Source: Kutzneria buriramensis (GTDB lineage: Bacteria; Actinomycetota; Actinomycetes; Mycobacteriales; Pseudonocardiaceae). Taken from it: 64,000 nucleotides of DNA. Of this stretch, positions 36,663 to 46,337 are shown piece by piece. The notes beneath the pieces were generated by a model. That model had not been told where the DNA came from, ran no database searches, and saw nothing but the letters and a program-made list of their open reading frames with translations. How positions within the stretch are numbered: position 1 is the stretch's first letter; every line of letters begins with the position of its first letter. Location of the stretch: contig NZ_QUNO01000002.1 in NCBI RefSeq assembly GCF_003387475.1, positions 620,001-684,000 on the forward strand, given 5' to 3'. The position numbers and the translations under genes were made by a program.

Positions 36663-39600
36663 TCAGCAGGGGTCTGTCGGCGAGTCGTCGCTCACATAGG
36701 CCTGCCACTCGGCGTCGCTGACCGGGGTGCCCCGCACCGCGCACACCTGGCGGGCGACGGCGTCGGGATCGGTCTGCCACAACGAGTTCGGCGCGTTCGC
36801 GACGCCCGCGGCGACGCTGCCGCCACGCGGATCGAACGCCACCGCCGTGACGTTGTCGGTCGGCCCGGACAGGGTGGCCGTGTGTGTCGGCGCGTGCGGA
36901 TCGCCGATGTTCCAGATGGACACGGTGCGGTCCCAGCTCGCGCTGGCCAGCGACTTTCCGTCGGCGCTCAGCGCCACCGATGTCACCGTGTTGGTGTGGT
37001 CCGTCAGCACCCCGACCTGCGTCGGAGCGCCGGTGACGTCCCAGAGTTCCACCGCGTGGTCCTCGCCGCCGGTGGCCAGCAGCGTGCCGTCCGCCGACAG
37101 CGCGATGGACCGGATCGGGGCCGGCCGGGTGGTGGCGATCCGGTACTTCGAGACCGGATGCACCGGATCCGACACGTCCCAGAGCCGTGCGGAGCCGTCG
37201 TAGCTGCCGCTGGCCACCGTCTTGCCGTCGGCGGCGAAGGCCAGCGAGCTCACCACGTCGGTGTGCTCGGCCAGTGGCTGCCCGATCGGCGTCACGTGTC
37301 CAGGGTCGGTCACGTCCCATAGTCTAATCAAGTGATCGTCACCAGATGTGACTATCATTTTTCCGGACGGATCGAAGACGACCGCCTCCAGCTGCCCGGT
37401 GGACGCCGGGATGGTGGCCAGCGGTCGGCCGGTGGCGACGTCCCAGAGCCGGGCGGTGTGGTCGTAGCTCACGCTGGCCAGCGTCTTCCCGTCCGGGCTG
37501 AACGCCACCGACGTCACCGGGCCGGTGTGGCCGGTCAAGGTGGCCAGCGCGGTCGGCTTGTGCGGATCGGCGGTTCCCCACAGCCGGACCGTGCCGTCGT
37601 AGTGGCCGCTGGCCAGCACCTTGCCCGTTTTGTCGAACGCCAGGCCCCAGCCGGACTGTGCCTGCCCGTTGACCTCCGCCGCCCGCACATCCCACACGGA
37701 GACGCTCCAGTTGGCCGCGCCGGTCGCCACCGACGAGCCGTCCGGGCTGAAGGCGACCGCGCGGATCGTCGCCGGGGCGGTGAAGGCCGCCACCTGCGTG
37801 CCGGCGGCAATGTCCCAGAGCCGGGTGATGTGGTCGTCACCGCCGGCGGCGACCGTGCGGCCGTCGGGGCTGAACGCCACCGCCTCCAGGAAACTGGTGG
37901 CGCCGCTGAGCGTCGCCACCGCCGCGCCCGTAGCCGGATCCCAGACGCGGACCGTCTCGTCGTAGCTGGCGCTGGCCAGCCGATGGCCGTCCGGGCTGAA
38001 CGCCACGCCGGTGACGGCGTTGGTGTGGCCGGTCAACACGCCCGCGGGAGCGCCGGTTGTCGAATCCCACAGCCGGACGGTGTTGTCGTAGCTGCCGCTG
38101 GCGACCAGCTTGCCGTCCGGGCTGAAGGCGATGGAGGTGACCGTCTTCTGGTGCCCGGCAAGGGTTGTCTCGGGCCTTAGACCGTCCACCTGCCACAGTC
38201 GGACCGTCTTGTCCCCGCTGGCCGACGCGAGCTGCTTCCCGTCCGGGCTGAAGGCCAGCGCGAACACGCTGTCGGTGTGGCCCTTGCCGACGGCCAACTG
38301 CCTGGGGCTACCGGGATTGCTGACGTCCCAGAGAATCACCGACCCGTCAGCTACGCCGACCGCCAGTTGTTTGCCGTCCCGGCTCAACGCCACACCGTAC
38401 GCGGCGGTCGGCACCGGAACCGTTGCCACCGCCGTCCGTGTGGTGGCGTCCCACAGCCGTACCGACTTGTCCTTGCTGGCGCTTGCAAGGAGATTCCCGC
38501 CGTACGACAGCGCCGTGACGCCGTCGGTGTGCCCGAGCAGACGGGTCGTCGCCGGCCCGCCGGACGTGGTCAGCAGGCTGCTGCGGGCTTCGGCGGTCAG
38601 GGCGATCCGGTACGCCACCAGGCTCAGCTGCGCCGCCAGCGCGGGATCGGCCGCCTGCATGGAATTCGCCCGCAGCGCCACCTGTCTGGACAGCGCCTCG
38701 GCCCGCTCCTGCAACGCGATGTTCCGCTCCGCGAAGGCGAAAACCATCGAGCCGACCGCCACCAGCAGCAGCGCCGTCAGCGCCGCCACGAGCTGCCGCA
38801 GGCGGCGGGTCCGCCGCACCGCCGCCTGCTGCTCGGAGGCCTCCCGCTCACGGCTCGCGTCCAGCAGCTCACGCTCGATCGGCGCCAGCGTGCCGTCGTC
38901 GGGCGACCAGTTGAGGGCGATCGCCAACTTCGCGCCCCGGTACAGCCCCGAATCGTCGCGACCGTCCCGCTGCCACGAGCGGGCGTCCTGCGCCAGTTGC
39001 TGGTGTAGCCGCAGCCCCTCCCGGTTGTCGGCGATCCACTGCCGCAGCCGGGGCCAGGACCGCAGCAGCGCCTCGTGGCTGATCTCGGCGGTGTCCTCGT
39101 CCAGCGTCACCAACCGGGCCCGGGCCAGGGAATCCAGCACCGCGGCGGCCGTCTCCGGGTCGCTGGAGCCGTCGATGAGGCTCTGCCGGTCGGCCCGCGC
39201 CCGCGTCACCTCGATGCCCTCGCCGACGTGCACCATCCGCAGCAGCAGCCGGCGCACCAGGTCTCGGCCGGCCGGGTCGAACCGGGCGTAGGTCGCGTCG
39301 GCGGTGGTCGCGATAGCCTTGTGGATGCCGCCGACCTCGGCGTATCCCTGCAACGTCAACCGGTTGCCCTCGCGGACCTGCCACGTCGCGAGCAGCGTGT
39401 GCGCCAGCAGCGGCAGCACGCCGCCGGTGTCCTCCTCGGCACCGAGATCGCGTAGCAGCAGGTCGCCGAGCCCGGGTTCCAGCTCCAGGCCGGCCAGCGC
39501 CGCCGGCCGCTCGATCGCCTCCCGCAGCGCGGACGCCGTCATCGGACCGACCACCACCGCTCGCTCCAGGGACGCGACGAGCTCCGGGAAGCGGGCGCAG

Positions 39601-40931
39601 TGGCCGTAGAAGTCGGCCCGCACGCCGTACACCACGGGCACGTTCAGGGCGGTCAGCGCCTCGACGAACGCCCGCCGGTCGGCCTCGTCCTCGCAGAGCG
39701 TGAACAGCTCCTCGAACTGGTCGATCACCACCACCAGCCGCTCGGACCCGTCCAGCACGCCGGCCAGTTCGCCCGGATCGTCGTGGATGATCCCCAGCAG
39801 CTCCGACGGCGGCCGGCCGGTGCCCTGCGCCAGCGAGGAGACCAGCGCCTCCACCGGCTTGTTGCCCGGCGTGAACAACAGCCACGACCAGCGGCGCGGC
39901 AGGTCCATGCCCTCGATCGCCGGCACCAGTCCGGCCCTGAGCAGGGACGACTTGCCCGAACCGGACGCGCCGACCACCGCGACCGGCCCGTCCCGGCGCG
40001 GATCGCCGAGCCGGTCGATGAGCGTCGCCGTCAGCTGCTCACGTCCGAAGAAGTACTGCGCGTAGCCGACGGAGAACGCCAGCAGCCCCGGATACGGGCT
40101 GCGGCCCTCGCGCGTCGGCGTCGGCGGCTCCTCCGTCGGCAGCGTGACGGTGACGCGCTGCTTCGGCCGGCTCAGCGCCTGGTCGTTGGCGAGAATCTGC
40201 TGGTAGACGGCCTGCACCTCGGCGCCGGGGTCGACGCCCAGCTCGGCGGCGAGCATCCTGCGCAGCCGGTCGTGGTGCTCCAGCGCCTCGGCCTGCCGGC
40301 CGCCGCGGTAGAGGGCGATCATGTGCAGGGCCCGCAACCGCTCCCGCAGCGGGTGGTCCTCGACGACCGTCCGCAGGTCGACGACCACTTTGGATTCCTG
40401 GCCGAGGGACAGCAGCGCCTCCGCGCGGTCCTCGACCGCCGCCAGCCGCAGCTCCGCCAGGTGCTGGCGCTCGCTCTCCGCGAACGGCCCGGGCACGCCC
40501 GGCAGCGGTTCGCCCTGCCACAGCTCGAGGCCCTCGTCCCAGTGCTCGATCGCCCGCTCGACGTCGCCGCCGTCACGGGCCTGCGCGGCCTGCTGGAAGG
40601 CGTGTTCGAACAGCCAGACGTCCAGGTGCTGCGGCTCCAGCGCCAGCCGGTATCCGGAGCCGACGCTGGTCAGCACCGAGTCCCGGGCCGGTGCCTTGCG
40701 CTCGCCGGCCAGGGCCTGCCGCAGCTTGGAGACGTACGTGTGGATGATGCCGCGGACGCTGTCCGGCGGTTCCTCGCCCCAGACGCCGTCGACGAGCTCG
40801 GTGCGGGACACCACCTGGTTGCGGCGCACCGCGAGCTGCGCGAAGAGGGCCCGCTGCTTGGGCGGCCCCAACTCCAGTTCGCGTCCGTCGATCTCCGCGT
40901 GCAGGGCGCCCAGGAGTTTCACGGCCAGCAT
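36663..40931 (-). CDS. BTAD-nSTAND-WD40 giant regulatory protein
   Basis: A 1422-residue protein. Residues 1-~95 form an OmpR-type winged helix, ~95-245 a BTAD domain, ~275-650 an nSTAND NTPase (Walker A VVGASGSGKSSLLRAG; Walker B LVVVIDQFEELFTLC). One membrane helix follows (LVAALTALLLVAVGSMVFAF), then fourteen WD40 repeats, enough for two seven-bladed propellers. This architecture, common in actinomycetes, senses a partner through the propellers and drives NTP-dependent oligomerisation; the winged helix makes it a probable DNA-binding regulator. A short AT-rich stretch (37315-37362) with rare AGA and CTA codons lies in the repeat region. Confidence 0.9.
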   Translation of the reverse strand: MLAVKLLGALHAEIDGRELELGPPKQRALFAQLAVRRNQVVSRTELVDGVWGEEPPDSVRGIIHTYVSKLRQALAGERKAPARDSVLTSVGSGYRLALEPQHLDVWLFEHAFQQAAQARDGGDVERAIEHWDEGLELWQGEPLPGVPGPFAESERQHLAELRLAAVEDRAEALLSLGQESKVVVDLRTVVEDHPLRERLRALHMIALYRGGRQAEALEHHDRLRRMLAAELGVDPGAEVQAVYQQILANDQALSRPKQRVTVTLPTEEPPTPTREGRSPYPGLLAFSVGYAQYFFGREQLTATLIDRLGDPRRDGPVAVVGASGSGKSSLLRAGLVPAIEGMDLPRRWSWLLFTPGNKPVEALVSSLAQGTGRPPSELLGIIHDDPGELAGVLDGSERLVVVIDQFEELFTLCEDEADRRAFVEALTALNVPVVYGVRADFYGHCARFPELVASLERAVVVGPMTASALREAIERPAALAGLELEPGLGDLLLRDLGAEEDTGGVLPLLAHTLLATWQVREGNRLTLQGYAEVGGIHKAIATTADATYARFDPAGRDLVRRLLLRMVHVGEGIEVTRARADRQSLIDGSSDPETAAAVLDSLARARLVTLDEDTAEISHEALLRSWPRLRQWIADNREGLRLHQQLAQDARSWQRDGRDDSGLYRGAKLAIALNWSPDDGTLAPIERELLDASREREASEQQAAVRRTRRLRQLVAALTALLLVAVGSMVFAFAERNIALQERAEALSRQVALRANSMQAADPALAAQLSLVAYRIALTAEARSSLLTTSGGPATTRLLGHTDGVTALSYGGNLLASASKDKSVRLWDATTRTAVATVPVPTAAYGVALSRDGKQLAVGVADGSVILWDVSNPGSPRQLAVGKGHTDSVFALAFSPDGKQLASASGDKTVRLWQVDGLRPETTLAGHQKTVTSIAFSPDGKLVASGSYDNTVRLWDSTTGAPAGVLTGHTNAVTGVAFSPDGHRLASASYDETVRVWDPATGAAVATLSGATSFLEAVAFSPDGRTVAAGGDDHITRLWDIAAGTQVAAFTAPATIRAVAFSPDGSSVATGAANWSVSVWDVRAAEVNGQAQSGWGLAFDKTGKVLASGHYDGTVRLWGTADPHKPTALATLTGHTGPVTSVAFSPDGKTLASVSYDHTARLWDVATGRPLATIPASTGQLEAVVFDPSGKMIVTSGDDHLIRLWDVTDPGHVTPIGQPLAEHTDVVSSLAFAADGKTVASGSYDGSARLWDVSDPVHPVSKYRIATTRPAPIRSIALSADGTLLATGGEDHAVELWDVTGAPTQVGVLTDHTNTVTSVALSADGKSLASASWDRTVSIWNIGDPHAPTHTATLSGPTDNVTAVAFDPRGGSVAAGVANAPNSLWQTDPDAVARQVCAVRGTPVSDAEWQAYVSDDSPTDPC

Positions 40932-41024
40932 CGCGCGAGTGTATCCACGCGATCACTGCTGGTGGCGAAGGTCGCGGGGTGTCGTTGCCCGGCGTCGAGG
41001 GACATTCGGAGTTATCGTCCGCAC

Positions 41025-41378
41025 ATGCGGAGGGTGCGGGTGGCTCGCGTCTACGACGAGCCCGGCCCCGAGGACGGGGTCCGGGTGCTCGTCGACCGGC
41101 TCTGGCCGCGCGGCGTGCGCAAGGAGTCGGCCGAGCTGGACAGCTGGTGCCGTCAGGTCGCGCCGTCGACGGAGCTGCGGGTCTGGTACGGCCACGATCC
41201 GGCGCGGTACGACGAGTTCGCCAAGCGATACCGCCAGGAGCTCGCCGGGGGCGACCAGCAGGCGGCGCTGCAAGGCCTGCACGGTGTCGACGGCACCGTG
41301 ACGCTGCTGACGGCGACGAAGTCGCTGGACATCAGCGGCGCCGCGGTGCTCGCCGACGTGCTCCGCGCGATGGGCTAG
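41025..41378 (+). CDS. DUF488 family protein
   Basis: A 117-residue protein with the DUF488 signature: VYDEPGPEDGVRVLVDRLWP and RGVRKESAELDSWCRQVAPS. It has a small alpha/beta fold and unknown function. It is divergent from the BTAD protein. The 3' end overlaps the convergent GNAT gene by 4 bp. Confidence 0.88.
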   Translation: MRRVRVARVYDEPGPEDGVRVLVDRLWPRGVRKESAELDSWCRQVAPSTELRVWYGHDPARYDEFAKRYRQELAGGDQQAALQGLHGVDGTVTLLTATKSLDISGAAVLADVLRAMG

Positions 41379-41839
41379 GCGGGGCGGCTCAGGGTCAGTT
41401 CGAACGGGGCGAATCCGTGCTTGCGGTAGAACGCGATCGCCCGCTCGTTCGCGGCGAACGCCGTCACCTTGAATTCGTTGGCCTCCTTTTCGGCGGCCCA
41501 CCTGGTGAATTCGGCGACCAGTGCGGAGCCGAGGCCGGTGCGGCGGTATTCCTCCGCCACGAGCAGGCTTTGCAGCACGGCCGTTCGAGCGCCGGGCCGG
41601 AGCGCGTTGGTGTTCAGCCGCCCGATCAGGTGACCGGCGGTTGTGCTGTTTGACCTGGCCAACAGGCACAGATTGTCGCCGGCCAGGAGATCCTGGTAGT
41701 AGGCGGCGCCCTCGCGCCGCGGCCAGCCGGTGTCCATCCACGGGTCGTGCCGCCCGCCGTCCTCGGCGAACAGCGCGCCCGCGGATGCCACCAGCTCGGG
41801 AATCAGCTCCGGAGTGACGTGAACGATTGTCTCGGCCAT
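41375..41839 (-). CDS. GNAT-family N-acetyltransferase
   Basis: A 154-residue acetyltransferase with LQSLLVAEEYRRTGLGSALV as the acetyl-CoA loop and AFYRKHGFAPFELTL at the C-terminus. The N-terminus is MAETIVHVTPELIPELVASA. Its substrate is not evident. Confidence 0.88.
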   Translation of the reverse strand: MAETIVHVTPELIPELVASAGALFAEDGGRHDPWMDTGWPRREGAAYYQDLLAGDNLCLLARSNSTTAGHLIGRLNTNALRPGARTAVLQSLLVAEEYRRTGLGSALVAEFTRWAAEKEANEFKVTAFAANERAIAFYRKHGFAPFELTLSRPA

Positions 41840-41884
41840 GTCGCCACGGTATCTCCGTTGATTTCAGTTGTAAATTTTAATTAG

Positions 41885-43210
41885 TCACTCTTCGAAAGTC
41901 ATTTCGGGTGGCGGGCGGCGGAAGCCGCGGGTCAAATAAGCCAGGTAGCAGACGCCCAGCGCCAGCCAGCACAGGCCGAGGGTGATCGCGATGCCGTCCA
42001 GGTGCACCAGCAGCCACACGTCGACCACGGCGCCGATCACCGGCACGACGAGGTTGCGCAGGATCGAGCCCTCGCGCTGCCGCAGCCACAGGGCGATCAC
42101 CGACAGGTTGACGAACGTGAAGGCGGTGAACGCGCCGAAGTTGATGAACGAGGTCGAGGTCGTGACGTCCAGGGCGAGGGCTCCAAGGCCGACGATGCCG
42201 ATGAGGGCGATGCCGAAGACCGGCGTCTCCAGTTTCGGTTGCAGGTAGCCGAAGAACCGCTTGGGCAGCACGCCGTCGCGGCCCATCGCGAACATCAGCC
42301 GCGACGCGCCGGCCTGCGCGGCGATGCCGGAGGCGAACTGCGCGACCATCAGCCCGGCGAGGAACACGGCGGCGAAGAGGTTGCCGCCGATGTCGGTGGC
42401 GATCTCGAAGGCGGCCGATGACTCGTCGTGGAACTGCGCGCCGGGGTGCACGAGTTGCGTGGCGTAGGCCAGGATCACGAACAGGACGCCGCCGAGCAGC
42501 GCGGTGAGCAGGATCGCGCGGGGAATCGTCCTGCGGGGCTCGAAGGTCTCCTCGGTCAGCGTGGTGACGGCGTCGAAGCCGAGGAACGAGTAGGCGGCCA
42601 GCGCGGCCCCGGCGGAGATGCCGCCGAAGCTGGAACCGTTGTGGTAGAAGGGAACCCCGCTGACCAGGCTGTGGCCGCCGCCGGCCACCTGGCGCAGCGA
42701 GAGGATCACGAAGAACAGGATCACCAGCAGCTGGAAGGCCATCAGCAGGAAGTTCACGCCGACCGCGACCCGGATGCCCAGCACGTTCAGCACGGTGGTG
42801 ATCACGATGAAGCCCACCACCCAGATCCAGCTGGGGACGTCCGGGAACTGCGCGGACATGTACGCGGCGCCGATCAGCCAGATCACCATCGGCAGGAAGA
42901 AGTAGTCCAGCAGCACGGCCCAGCCGACGAGGAAGCCGGCGCGGGAGTCGATCGCCTTGCGCACGTAGGTGTACGCGGATCCGGCCACCGGGTAGACGCC
43001 GGCCATCCGGCCGTAGCTGGCGGCGGTGAACAGCATCGCCACCGTGGCCAGGATGTAGGCGGTGGGCACGGTTCCGCTGGTGGTGTCGGCGACGATGCCG
43101 TACGTGCCGAGCACGATCAGCGGCGCCATGTAGGCGAGTCCGAAGAGGACGACGCCGCGCAGATGCAGGTGCGGGGTAAGGGTTGTGGTCGTCGGTGCGG
43201 TGTCGGTCAT
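41885..43210 (-). CDS. APC-family amino acid permease
   Basis: A 441-residue, twelve-helix permease: VVLFGLAYMAPLIVLGTYGI in TM1, YTYVRKAIDSRAGFLVGWAV near TM3 and AAYSFLGFDAVTTLTEETFE in TM6. It overlaps the upstream nitrilase stop by 4 bp. A coupled amidase/nitrilase suggests uptake of an amide, nitrile or ureido compound. Confidence 0.88.
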   Translation of the reverse strand: MTDTAPTTTTLTPHLHLRGVVLFGLAYMAPLIVLGTYGIVADTTSGTVPTAYILATVAMLFTAASYGRMAGVYPVAGSAYTYVRKAIDSRAGFLVGWAVLLDYFFLPMVIWLIGAAYMSAQFPDVPSWIWVVGFIVITTVLNVLGIRVAVGVNFLLMAFQLLVILFFVILSLRQVAGGGHSLVSGVPFYHNGSSFGGISAGAALAAYSFLGFDAVTTLTEETFEPRRTIPRAILLTALLGGVLFVILAYATQLVHPGAQFHDESSAAFEIATDIGGNLFAAVFLAGLMVAQFASGIAAQAGASRLMFAMGRDGVLPKRFFGYLQPKLETPVFGIALIGIVGLGALALDVTTSTSFINFGAFTAFTFVNLSVIALWLRQREGSILRNLVVPVIGAVVDVWLLVHLDGIAITLGLCWLALGVCYLAYLTRGFRRPPPEMTFEE

Positions 43211-44061
43211 CGCGGGCCACCTCCTCGCGGCCGCCAGCGGCCGGGATCGATCCGTCCCTGGTACAGGGGAAGCTCGATGGGGGAGTCAGTGTCGCGGAAC
43301 TGCTCCCACATCCGGTTCACGCCGGCGGTGCCGGTTTCACGTGTCCGTGCGACGTCGTCGAGGTCCAGCGTCAGGGCGAAGGTGGTGGGACCGGCGTCGG
43401 GCGACTCGGCGAGCACGTCGCCCTCGGGGCCGACCACGATGCTCCGGCCGACGCCGAACGGGCCGGCGACATTGACGCTGGCCACGAAGACCTGGTTGAC
43501 GATCGCGTTGGCCCGGGCGAGAACCAGCTCCTGGGCGCGGTCGGGGGTGGTCGTCTGCACGGGGTTGAGCACGAGGTCGGCGCCCATCCAGGCGAGGTGG
43601 CGGGTCAGCTCGGGGAACCACGCGTCGTAGCAGATGGAGAAGCCGACGCGGCCTGCCTCGGGGATGTCGAAGACGACGAACCTGTCGCCGGGGTCGTACG
43701 GCTCGTACGGCCGCCAGGGGAAGATCTTGCGGTAGTGCGCCACGAGTTCGCCGGCGGGGGAGAAGGCGAGGGCGGTGTTGAACACCTCGCCGTTCGGACC
43801 GCTCTCGCAGACGGTGCCAGGGACTAGCCAGATGTCCAGGTCCGCGGCCAGTTCGGCGAGGGTCGCGGTGCGGGCGCTCGTCAGTGGCTCGGCGGTGTCG
43901 CGGGGGTTCTCGGCGCCGCAGAGGTGCAGCTCGGGGTACATCACCAGGCGGGTGCCGGGGTGGTCGGCGAGCAGGGTCGTGACCTCGTCGGCGAACGTGT
44001 CGAGCGGGCGGTCGTACGGGACCGGTTCGGCCTGGACGAGTGCGACGGGCAGTGGCGGCAC
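43207..44061 (-). CDS. Carbon-nitrogen hydrolase (nitrilase superfamily)
   Basis: A 284-residue enzyme with the Glu-Lys-Cys triad: Glu in VMYPELHLCG, Lys in HYRKIFPWRP, Cys in GFSICYDAWFPEL. It should hydrolyse a linear amide or carbamoyl compound. It is coupled to the APC permease and sits opposite a GntR-type regulator that probably controls both. Confidence 0.9.
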   Translation of the reverse strand: MPPLPVALVQAEPVPYDRPLDTFADEVTTLLADHPGTRLVMYPELHLCGAENPRDTAEPLTSARTATLAELAADLDIWLVPGTVCESGPNGEVFNTALAFSPAGELVAHYRKIFPWRPYEPYDPGDRFVVFDIPEAGRVGFSICYDAWFPELTRHLAWMGADLVLNPVQTTTPDRAQELVLARANAIVNQVFVASVNVAGPFGVGRSIVVGPEGDVLAESPDAGPTTFALTLDLDDVARTRETGTAGVNRMWEQFRDTDSPIELPLYQGRIDPGRWRPRGGGPR

Positions 44062-44112
44062 GGGCGGCTCCTTCCGTCGGCTAGGGCGAAAAATAGTCCA
44101 GGCTGAACAGTT

Positions 44113-44133
44113 TCACAAGAGTGCTCATTGTGA
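44113..44133. promoter_or_regulatory. Candidate GntR operator in the divergent promoter
   Basis: TCACAA and TTGTGA are arranged as an inverted repeat with a nine-base spacer, between the divergent nitrilase and GntR genes. The AT-rich stretch around it is the likely promoter zone. Confidence 0.4.
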
Positions 44134-44158
44134 TCAGTTTTGGGCGTATCGTGAGGCG

Positions 44159-44869
44159 GTGGACCGTTTGAGCGTGCCGGCGCTGACGGGGATCCGCCGG
44201 CTGTCGGCATTGGACACCGTGCGGGCGCGCATCGCGCTGGCCGTGGAACTGGGCCTGCTCGCGCCCGGCGAGGCGCTGCCGCCCGGTGGTGAGATCGCGG
44301 TGGCGCTGGGGGTTTCCGAGATCACCGTGCGGCGGGCGTTGGTGTCGCTGTGCTCGGACGGCGTGCTGGAGCGGCGGCGGGGCCGTGGCGGGGGGACGTT
44401 GGTTTCGCTGTCCCCGGCCCGGGGAGTGGTGGCGGAGATCGCCGCGTACACCGGCGCGGCGGCGGAGGTGCACGAGCTGATCGATCATCGGTTGGTGCTG
44501 GAGAGCGGGCTGGTGCATCTGGCGGCGGTGCGGGGCGTTGCGGTGGACGAGCTGTGGGAGCTGGTGGGGCGCATGGAGAAGGCGTCCGGCTGGGCCGAGT
44601 TCCACGAGCTGGATGCCGCGTTCCATCTGGCGGTGGTCGGCGCGAGCGGGATGCCGTCGGGTGTCGCCAGGTTCGGGGATGTGGTGCGGGAGCTGTATCG
44701 GTATTACCTGCCGTACCCGATGGAGTATCTGCGGGAGTCCAACCGGGAGCACGCGGAACTGGTGGAGGCGTTGGGAAAGGGCGACGCGGTGAGGGCGGTC
44801 GATGTGGTGTGCCGGCACGTCGGGGCGCTGCATTCGACGATGCTGGCCCGGCACGGGGTTTCGCCGTAG
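44159..44869 (+). CDS. GntR-family (FadR-type) transcriptional regulator
   Basis: About 236 residues. It has a winged helix (PGGEIAVALGVSEITVRRAL and LCSDGVLERRRGRGGGTLVS) and a C-terminal FCD domain (IDHRLVLESGLVHLAA; FHELDAAFHLAVVGAS; NREHAELVEALGKGDAVRAV). The start is uncertain; GTG 44159 is the first codon that still fits the family start. It is divergent from the nitrilase/permease operon and is its likely repressor. Confidence 0.8.
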   Translation: MDRLSVPALTGIRRLSALDTVRARIALAVELGLLAPGEALPPGGEIAVALGVSEITVRRALVSLCSDGVLERRRGRGGGTLVSLSPARGVVAEIAAYTGAAAEVHELIDHRLVLESGLVHLAAVRGVAVDELWELVGRMEKASGWAEFHELDAAFHLAVVGASGMPSGVARFGDVVRELYRYYLPYPMEYLRESNREHAELVEALGKGDAVRAVDVVCRHVGALHSTMLARHGVSP

Positions 44870-44956
44870 GGGTGGTTGTGTTTGCGGGTCGGGGGCTTAT
44901 GGTGAGGGTGGCTGTTGTGGGGGCTTATGGTGAGGATGGTTGTGTAGTTGTATGTC

Positions 44957-45076
44957 GCGTGGATTTTGCGTGGAGCCTCTGAACGATGGCCATGAGGGGC
45001 ATCTCCGGGGCAGGCTCCGCCTGCCCCTCACGCAGGAAAGCTTAGGCCATCGTCCCCCTCCACGCAAAATCCACGC
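44957..45076 (+). repeat. 120-bp palindromic hairpin element, copy 1
   Basis: The ends GCGTGGATTTTGCGTGGAG and its exact reverse complement (45058-45076) enclose inner inverted repeats ACGATGGCC/GGCCATCGT and GGGGCAGGC/GCCTGCCCC. A second copy of the same length, in opposite orientation, lies at 46801. It has no long ORF. The rest of the 44870-45183 gap holds only this element and the nuclease promoter. Confidence 0.85.
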
Positions 45077-45183
45077 TTATCGTGTTGTTGCCGGTTCTGC
45101 GCGACCGATCGCTCGATTATGCATGAAACAGTTCACCCGTTAGGGATTCGATTTGGATCTTGCAGGTCGGTATTCTTAGAGGT

Positions 45184-46326
45184 ATGGAACTCACCCGGGA
45201 GTTGGAGAGAGTCGAGCCTTGCGGGGCCCTGCTCGATCTTCTCGCGGGGCTCGATCTGGACGCCCTTTCCGCCGACGAGCGGGTTACCGTCACCATTCTC
45301 GCTCGTAAGATCAGGGCCTTCGCCGACTACGTGGAGTTGGCTGTGCTGCGGGGTGTCGAGGACACCGCCGAGTTGGCGATGGCCATCACCGAACCCGAGC
45401 AGACCGTAGTCCGGCGTAAGGAGTTGACCGAGGATCTGCGGACCCTGCCCCGCCTGATGGACCAGTTGCGGGAGGGTCGGTTGGACCTGCGGCGGCTCGA
45501 AGCGGTCCGTGATCGGGTCCGGAACCTGCCGTCCGTTGCGCTCATCGCCGAGGTCGAAGACGCCCTGCTCGACATCGCCCCAGGACTCACCCACTCCCAG
45601 TTGGGTCGCCGGACCACCGCCCTGGTCGCGCAAGCCGACCCCACCGGCTACGAACAACGCCACCAGAAGGCCAAGTCCGAGCGTCGGGTGGAGATCCGGC
45701 CGCTGCCGGACGGCATGGCCCACCTCACCGCGACCCTGCCCGCCGTCGAGGCCCGCATGGTCCACGACCTGCTCTGCGCCGACGCCAAAGACCTCCCGAA
45801 GGATGACCGCACCACCGACCAGAAACGAGCGGATGCCTTCCTGGACCGGTTCCTGGGCAACGTTCGGAAGCGCGATGTCCAGGTCCACGTCACCATCTCG
45901 ATGGAGACCTTGATGGGGTTGACCGAAGACCCCGCCCTACTCGAGGGCTACGGCCCCATCACCGCCGACACCGCCCGCGAACTCGCCATGGACGGCATCT
46001 GGCGGGCCATCCTCCTCGACGACCACGACCACGCCGACACCATCGGCAAACACACCTACCGCCCCGGCCGCCGCCTCAAAGAACTCGTCGGCGTCCGCGC
46101 CGGCAACGTCTGCTCCGCCCCCGGCTGCACCCGACCCATCCAAGAAGGCGACCACGTCACCCCCTGGCCCAAAGGCCACACCACGCTCGCCAACGTCAAA
46201 GGCCTCTGCACCCGCCACCACCACCTCAAACACGACACCCACAAGGTCACCGTCGACAACGACGGCAGCCTGCACTGGACCACCCCACACGGCCGCAACT
46301 ACACCACCACACCCCACAAATACTGA
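45184..46326 (+). CDS. DUF222 / HNH endonuclease (13E12-repeat family)
   Basis: A 380-residue protein. The DUF222 domain covers about residues 20-280 (EDLRTLPRLMDQLREGRLDL; RRVEIRPLPDGMAHLTATLP). The HNH nuclease follows (CSAPGCTRPIQEGDHVTPWP, then LCTRHHHLKH). The family is abundant and multi-copy in actinomycetes and is suspected to be mobile. It lies exactly between two inverted copies of a 120-bp hairpin element, 107 bp after copy 1 and 474 bp before copy 2. The ATG at 45184 follows an AT-rich promoter region. Confidence 0.9.
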   Translation: MELTRELERVEPCGALLDLLAGLDLDALSADERVTVTILARKIRAFADYVELAVLRGVEDTAELAMAITEPEQTVVRRKELTEDLRTLPRLMDQLREGRLDLRRLEAVRDRVRNLPSVALIAEVEDALLDIAPGLTHSQLGRRTTALVAQADPTGYEQRHQKAKSERRVEIRPLPDGMAHLTATLPAVEARMVHDLLCADAKDLPKDDRTTDQKRADAFLDRFLGNVRKRDVQVHVTISMETLMGLTEDPALLEGYGPITADTARELAMDGIWRAILLDDHDHADTIGKHTYRPGRRLKELVGVRAGNVCSAPGCTRPIQEGDHVTPWPKGHTTLANVKGLCTRHHHLKHDTHKVTVDNDGSLHWTTPHGRNYTTTPHKY

Positions 46327-46337
46327 CCGCCTCGCAA

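Noticed and set aside
44957-45076. Small ORFs within the 120-bp hairpin elements
   Set aside because: They arise from the palindromic GC-rich sequence, have no ribosome site, and both strands give similar peptides.
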